64,000 nucleotides of DNA from Scenedesmus sp. ARA3 (Eukaryota > Chlorophyta > Chlorophyceae > Sphaeropleales > Scenedesmaceae): positions 310,001-374,000 of the forward strand of contig RWJK01001849.1 of the NCBI GenBank assembly GCA_004335835.1, read 5' to 3'. Both the position numbers and the translations under genes were made by a program. Positions 58,447-64,000 of the stretch are shown here, piece by piece (position 1 is the stretch's first letter; each line of letters begins with the position of its first letter). The notes under the pieces were generated by a model. The model had not been told where the DNA came from. It searched no databases and saw only the letters and a list, made by a program, of their open reading frames with translations.

Positions 58447-59568
58447 ATGCAGGCAGCTGCCAGGCGCAGCATCACAAGAAGCAATGTCATCCAAGCGAGT
58501 GTTGTTTACGCTGCAATCGTGGCAGACATATTCGTAACAGCTTACACAGACCCCATACAGACAAGCCAGGTGCTGACGCACATGCTGCTGCTAGGGTGAG
58601 TCTAATATATTCTCACCTTGCATGCCGCGCTGCAAGCACCATCCTCTGCTGCAAACACAGCACAGATCCTCAGCAGCACTTTTTCATGCTAACACCTGCC
58701 GTGCCTGCATGTCTGTATTGCTGTTGAACTGCTGTTTGACTGGTCAGGCTGCAGATCTTCCTTCTGTTTGGCATCGTGCTGGCCTTCTTTTTGTTGACCA
58801 CCAGCCTCAGCCCTTACGTGAACTTGGGGCTGTATGACAAATACCTGAAGCAGCACGGCGGCGTGTTCATGCTGTGCCTGCTGTCCGTGCTGCTTGTTGG
58901 CAGCATCGGCGCATACCGATTGGTGAGACTTCGGCTGCTGCAGCGCACTCGCGATGTGCGGCGTTACTGCAGGAATGGCATGAGGTGCACTAGCACTGCC
59001 GGAAGAAATGCATGGCATCTGCAGGTTTCAGCCATCTGCGCAACAGCCAGACAAGCACCAGCAGCAGCATGCGTCAGGCAAGGTGCAGCACAGCAGTGCG
59101 CATGCAGCAGCCAACAACAAGGCTTCTGGGCAGTACTTGCGCAGCCCGCTGTACTGAGTTACTCGTTACTCCTCAACACCTGCTCCAGCCAACAAACAAG
59201 TAACGGTGTGATGGCGGTGTTGCAGGCTGCACCGCAGCCGCTTGTGATCGGTGCAACAACGCCCACTGCTGTATGGTGACTTGTTTTGTTGCAAGGGCAG
59301 CAGCCTATCTTTCGATGCGTGAATGATGCTTAACTCACCTCCTGCTCTGCTTGCCTCTGACCTTGTGGCGCAGGTGCTGGTGTATCCTGAGGTGTGGCAG
59401 CAGCCAGGCTACCAAGCGCTGTGGTTCATTCAGCGGCTGTGCCTGCTGGCACTGCAGTGCAGAGCAGTGTATGCCACAGCCATGGCCTTCAAGGCCCCTG
59501 AGCAGAGCTGGCTGGCGCCTGCAGCAGCTGGCCAAGGGCTCGGGGCAGCAGCACGAGGGCTGTTATGA
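58447..59568 (+). CDS. TMEM138-like ciliary transition-zone membrane protein
   Basis: Three exons, 58447-58595, 58748-58922 and 59374-59568, 172 residues, phases exact. The first exon has no long open frame by itself but is supported by splice phase (GG + G) and by a hydrophobic helix, YAAIVADIFVTAYTDPIQTS, that matches the first helix and loop of TMEM138. Further spans are LQIFLLFGIVLAFFLLTTSL and GVFMLCLLSVLLVGSIGAY, and the last exon has ALWFIQRLCLLALQCRAVYA, close to the FxFQRLAAVLYCYFY segment of TMEM138. Four membrane helices and a length near 162 residues agree with the family, which acts at the ciliary gate. TMEM216/TMEM17-type proteins are the main alternatives. It is divergent from the receptor cyclase. 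Confidence 0.72.
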
Positions 59569-60535
59569 CAGTGCATGTGGAAAGCAAACATATGCTTCTG
59601 GCACACAGGCAGGCTGCCTTCTTGAATGTACATCAGCTGCACCGTTTGTGGATTGGGGACCTTGCACTGTGGCAAATGCCCTACACCCAACAGCACGGCG
59701 TACGTATCACAGGGTGTGGTGGGTGTGTAACATTTTGGCGAGTTCCTTTCCCTGGTTGATGGCAGGAGACCATCATCAACGTCAACATCGAGATCATGAC
59801 CGTCATCATGTTACCATTCTAGCCACAACAGCAATGCCGCCGGCTGGCCTTTGCTCATGGCAAGAGATTACCGTTGTCCACACAACACCTTGCGCCCGTG
59901 TACTGTACCCCGGGACAAATACAACCTAATGCTTCAGCTGCTGATCACGATTTCACGAGTAGCTCGTGCGTACTAATAGCCGAATAGTACATGCGCAGGT
60001 GACGGACAACTGCATCTGAAAGTGTCAGTATCCCTGCTGCCATAGCAGCTACCTGTTCAATCAAACAAGCCGCATGCTGACGGCGACACACAACCTTCGC
60101 AGCTATGCACAACAGAAACATTTCAATTGCCTCGCAGCCCAGCCCAGCACAGCTGCAGCTGGGGCTGGTGCTACGCTTCATGGTGTGGCAGCAATCACCC
60201 CTTGCAACATACCATGAACAACTTAAATCTCACGTTGAGAGCCATGCGTTCGATTCAACACTGTCCAGGTATATATTAAAACAAAGCTGAAACAAGAGTC
60301 CTTGCTTGCGCCAGCACTGCCATGCGCCCAGCACGAATGCAAGTAGCTGCGCAGCTGCACCTGCCCAGCAGACGCACGAATATGCCACATGAGCCTGCCA
60401 TCAACTGCCAGACACTGCGCTAGCCCAGCCAGGTGGCTGTGCTGCACCCCGCCCAGGGCCTCAGCAGCTGCCAGTGCTGCTGCGCTGGCAGCTCTAGCAC
60501 CTCACAAGCAGCACCCCTGCCCACGTGCACACAGC
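59569..60535. other. Intergenic, convergent 3' ends
   Basis: Between the TMEM138-like and FYR-module genes. If the alternative frame of the FYR gene's last exon is used, its coding end moves to 60502. No other gene recognised. Confidence 0.5.
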
Positions 60536-63500
60536 TCAGCAGGCGACAGCTGCTGCAGCGCAGGCCGCAGCTGCTGCTCCAGCGTAACCTGCGCTTGCTG
60601 CTGCTGCTGCTGCTTGTGGGGCTGCTTTTCCTGCAGCAACTGCACTACCTGCTGCGGCGCCCGCTGCTCTTGCTGCTGCTGCTGCTTGTTTGGCTGCTGC
60701 ACCTGCTGCATGCTCTGGCCTGTGCCCTGCTGCACAACAGCTGGCAGCATCACGCCGTGCTCCACATGCCAGCTCTGCTGGTGTGTACTGCTCTGCAATA
60801 GCCAGGCGCACGACACCGTCTGTGAAGCCAAAGGACGCGGGGCCTGCAGTGCAGCAGAAGCAGCAGCAGCAACACAAGGCTGAGGATTTTACAATCATAT
60901 TGCATGTGTGCGGTGTTGTGCTGCCATGCATAGGCGAGCGACGCCATAGACAGCCAACCTGCAACATAGATAGCACACTGCCTTCATGCTCATCAAAAAT
61001 GTTGTAACCGCTGCAGTGTTATGGCCACACGACAGGCCTCAAAGCATGCTCGGCACTGTTGCTGCATTGGTGTTGCACTTGACAACAAACTGAAAGCATG
61101 CATGGGTAGCAACATCAGCTCACCTGAGATGCGCTGCGTCTTGCGGTGAGCCAGGCAGATAGCTGTCCAGGGCTGGGTTGGGCTGCTGCCTGAGTAGCTC
61201 ACACCAGCAGCCTCGTCAGCCACCTGCACCCATAACATACAGGACACAGAGCTGTATGAACAGACACACTGCTTGCCATTCGCACAGCCCGCCGCTCTGG
61301 CGAGCAGTCATACAATGTGTGCATTGAGGTGTTGGTCAGGCGGGTGCGTATCCAAATCGCAGCATGCAAGCATGCAGCAATCACCGCCAGATTCAAGAAG
61401 CAAGGCCTCTAAAAGTGGGCTGCGCCATGGCAGCTGTGCAGACTCTGATGCACTGCAGGTCTGTATCGGCAACAAACCACCAGAAGCACTAGCAGCTGTG
61501 CCGCACCGTGAACAGGGGTCCTGCCTCTTCTGCGCTGATGCTCATGCGCCACGTGCGGCCAAACACCTCCTTGCTGGCAGCATAGCCCACCTGCAGCAAT
61601 GGACAGCAGCAGGCAAAGGCAAAGTTGTACAAAAGTGACTGCAAGTACAGCTGGGCATTGCAGGCGGCAATAGTTCAGCCCTTGCCAAGCAAGGCCAAGC
61701 AACGCCTGCCTATGGTCAGCTTGTCAGCTGGCTATGTGTTATTGCGCTGTGCTGTTATAGGCTGCAGGTGGCAGACCCACGCTGTGGAGGCAAGCCAGCA
61801 TGCAGTTTGCTTAGCCGCTGGCCCCGTGTATTGCAAGATACAATCATGTCTCAAGACATTTGTGCTGATTCCATGCAAAGCTTTGGTTAACCAGCAGCTG
61901 GTATGCTGTGGGGTGCTCATGGCATCCTCACCGGGTAGGCGTGCCTGAACCTGCACTGCTGTGAGGACCAGTAGTGCTGCTCCCACGGCCCGCGGAACGC
62001 ACAGCCCAGTGACAGCCCAGTGACGCCTGGCAGGGCAGGAGAGCAGCAGCGCACAAGCCATGCAGGATCGGTTCATGCAGGCAGAATGTGTTATGAGTGT
62101 GCACATGCTGCTCGCTTTGTTGTTGTGTGGACACAGAGCCTTGTATGCTGCTGCCTGTGCAGCAGCGTGGTGCTGGTGCTGCGGCGCGATGCAAGGTGGT
62201 GCACTCTCGACCACTGCTCTGCGTTGCAGCCTGGCAACTCAGCTCATGCTCAGTCAGGCGTCACATGCGTGTGGTCACACGTGTGAGTGGTCGGCTGCAG
62301 ATTGGCCTGCACTGGTTGTCTGGATTGCAGCAGCAGCTTACGTGAAGCTGCCAAAGTGAAGGGTGCCACGTAGATGGTTGGGATGAGCGCACAGGCCAGC
62401 TCCATGCCACCTGCTGCTGTTGAAGGCGCTTCACAGCCACCACCAGCAGCACCGTCACCAGCAGCCTCGGGCGCTGCCTCAGGTACACCAGCTTGCAGTG
62501 CTGCTTCTGCAGCACCTGCTGCTGCTCCTCCTGCTGCTGTTTCTGCTGCTGCTGCTGCTGCTGCCACTGCTTCTGCTGCTGCCAGCTGAGTGTGCTGCGG
62601 CACATCTGCTGGCAGCAGGGTGCCGTGCTGTGCATAGGCCAGCTCAGCGGGCGTGTACTGCGCGGCAATGGCGCGCTGCACGTGCACATCCGAAAAGCCG
62701 AAAAACAGCGGCCCTGCAAGTCAACATGGGCATCAGAATCACCCAAGAGTCAGCAACACTGGGTAAGGCAGGCAGCGGCAGCTGCAGCAGCTGAGGATAT
62801 TGCAGCTGTAACATTTGTAGCAGTGCAAGCATGTCCACACCCGCCACTGTTGCCAAGGCCCCGTTTGCAAACCATAAAGGCATACCACACAGGATCCCTT
62901 GGTAGTGGCTACCAATCACTGTCGATTGCTACTATTGAAATTCATCTGTATTCAGTGTAGGCCGGTGCTGATAATGACTTGCGTAGCCTGCCGCACCTGA
63001 GATGCGCTGCGTCTTGCGGTGCTGCAGGCAGGCAGCTGTCCAGGGCTGGGTGGGGCTGCTGCCTGAGTAGCTCACCCCAGCAGCCTCGTCAGCCACCTGC
63101 AGCAGCAACAACAGACGCCCACGCAGCCTGATACTGGTGTTACATGTACAGTTTACCGTACTGTTGATCCAGGAGCAGCAGAGGCAGCAAGCAGCACATG
63201 TTGTCACAGCCAGCCATGCGATGTTGTCAATCCGCTGCAGCAGCTGCAGCAGCTGCGCCGCACCGTGAACAGCGGCCCTGCCTCCCCTGCGCTGATGCTC
63301 ATGCGCCACGTGCGGCCAAACACCTCCTTGACGGCAGCATAGCCCACCTGCAGCAGTGGACAGGAGCAGCACCGGCAGCTCAGACGCGCACAACACAAAG
63401 CTGCATCTGTCGACACCACCATTGCAACCGTGCTGGCGCTGCGGAATCAGAATGCAGCATTGCTTGTGCTATGACAATGTGTGCAGCACCACAGCAGTTT

Positions 63501-63964
63501 GAGCTCAACAATGCCTGCACGATAGAAAGGCAGCTGTGCGGCAGCTGTAGCTTGCAGGGTAGGCATGCCTGAACAGGGCGCCACGTGATGACCAGTACCG
63601 CTGCTGCCAGGGCCCACGGTACACCCGGCCCAGCTCCAGCACAGTGACACCTTCGATAGCAGCGTGAGGCATGCAAAAGAAAAAAATGGAAAGTGGTGCA
63701 TGACGAGTGCACACACGCGCGGCAGCATGTTGCGCAAGCTGCAAAACCTGCATGTAAAACCCAAAGGCATGCGCAGCAAGTTCACGCACAGGCGGGTTGT
63801 GACGATTGCACACACGTTTTGCAGCTCTGGCGAGTGCTGCACCTACCAATAGAAGTGATGGTGAAGGGCGCCGCATACTGAGTGGCTGTGAGCTCAAAGT
63901 GTGCCTTTGCAGGCTTTGCAGCGGCCGCTGGGTCAGCGCCTGCGGCCTCGTTGCCTGCAGCATC
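60536..63964 (-). CDS. Protein with two tandem FYRN-FYRC modules (5' end outside window)
   Basis: Mapped exons: 63964-63847, 63650-63556, 63347-63264, 63096-62997, 62713-62342, then 62026-61932, 61590-61507, 61223-61124 and 60843-60536. Each module uses exons of 95, 84 and 100 nt in the same phases. FYRN: LGRVYRGPWQQRYWSS, then HAYP|VGYAAVKEVFGRTW and AGPLFT. FYRC: VADEAAGVSYSGSSPTQPW, RKTQRISG and FGFSDVHVQRAI (module 1) or FGFTDGVVRLAI (module 2). Each module is preceded by a related leader (FELTATQYAAPFTI; ELACALIPTIYVAPFTL). FYRN and FYRC fold together and occur in MLL/Trithorax, JARID-type demethylases and TBRG1, normally once per protein, so this is probably a nuclear chromatin factor. 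Module 1 uses a GC donor after 63556, whereas module 2 has GT. After FYRC 2 the frame appears shifted, giving an Ala-rich tail. Upstream domains lie beyond the window. Confidence 0.85.
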
Positions 63965-64000
63965 CTGTGGATGCAGCGCACATGCGAATCCCAGTCAGCT

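Noticed and set aside
1..64000. tRNA or rRNA genes
   Set aside because: No cloverleaf with TTCRANNC/TRGYNNA box pairs or conserved rRNA stretches was noticed by eye; a tRNAscan-SE run would be decisive.

Overview
The window is nuclear DNA from a eukaryote, most likely a chlorophyte green alga (Chlorophyceae). The evidence is: intron-dense genes with GT/AG borders whose phases I could chain; GC-rich sequence saturated with (CAG)n/(CTG)n runs that are read as poly-Ala, poly-Gln or poly-Ser inside proteins; TGTAA-type 3' signals; and a gene set (TMEM138-like ciliary protein, LRR-receptor class III cyclase, MePCE, Derlin) that fits a flagellate-lineage alga. The species is not identified. Exon borders below were read by eye from splice signals, phase and family similarity; no alignment program was run.

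Layout. 94-1778 (+) YchJ-like SEC-C protein, followed by a decayed copy of its last exon. 2981-6266 (-) SMP-30/lactonohydrolase-like enzyme. 7046-23175 (-) a very large gene (18 mapped exons, about 3,380 codons) of the DUF3638/DUF3645 P-loop ATPase family. 24255-26650 (-) Derlin and 27249-30246 (+) MePCE/Bin3 RNA methylphosphate capping enzyme, sharing a divergent 0.6 kb promoter region. 31010-32368 (+) intronless GT32 glycosyltransferase. 33203-35524 and 36877-38861 (+) a tandem pair of five-exon DUF7918-like genes. 39.2-42.9 kb: three remnants of one non-LTR-retrotransposon-like family, a hypothetical coiled-coil membrane protein gene and a 184-base assembly gap. 43115-44644 (-) short-chain dehydrogenase. 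45746-57847 (-) a 20-exon receptor with signal peptide, LRR ectodomain, one membrane span and two class III nucleotide cyclase domains. 58447-59568 (+) TMEM138-like protein. 60536-63964 (-, continuing past the window edge) a protein with two tandem FYRN-FYRC modules.

The genes do not form one pathway, as expected for a eukaryotic chromosome. The most notable items are: the LRR-TM-tandem-cyclase receptor, whose two cyclase domains have complementary losses of catalytic residues and which is divergent from a ciliary-type gene; the tandem FYR modules with identical exon lengths (95/84/100 nt), one of which uses a GC splice donor; the giant ATPase gene with a one-base frame conflict across a CAG tract; a four-fold tandem array of splice donors in the lactonohydrolase gene; and a 5'-truncated retroelement insertion with a 14-bp target-site duplication in the 3' flank of a duplicated gene.
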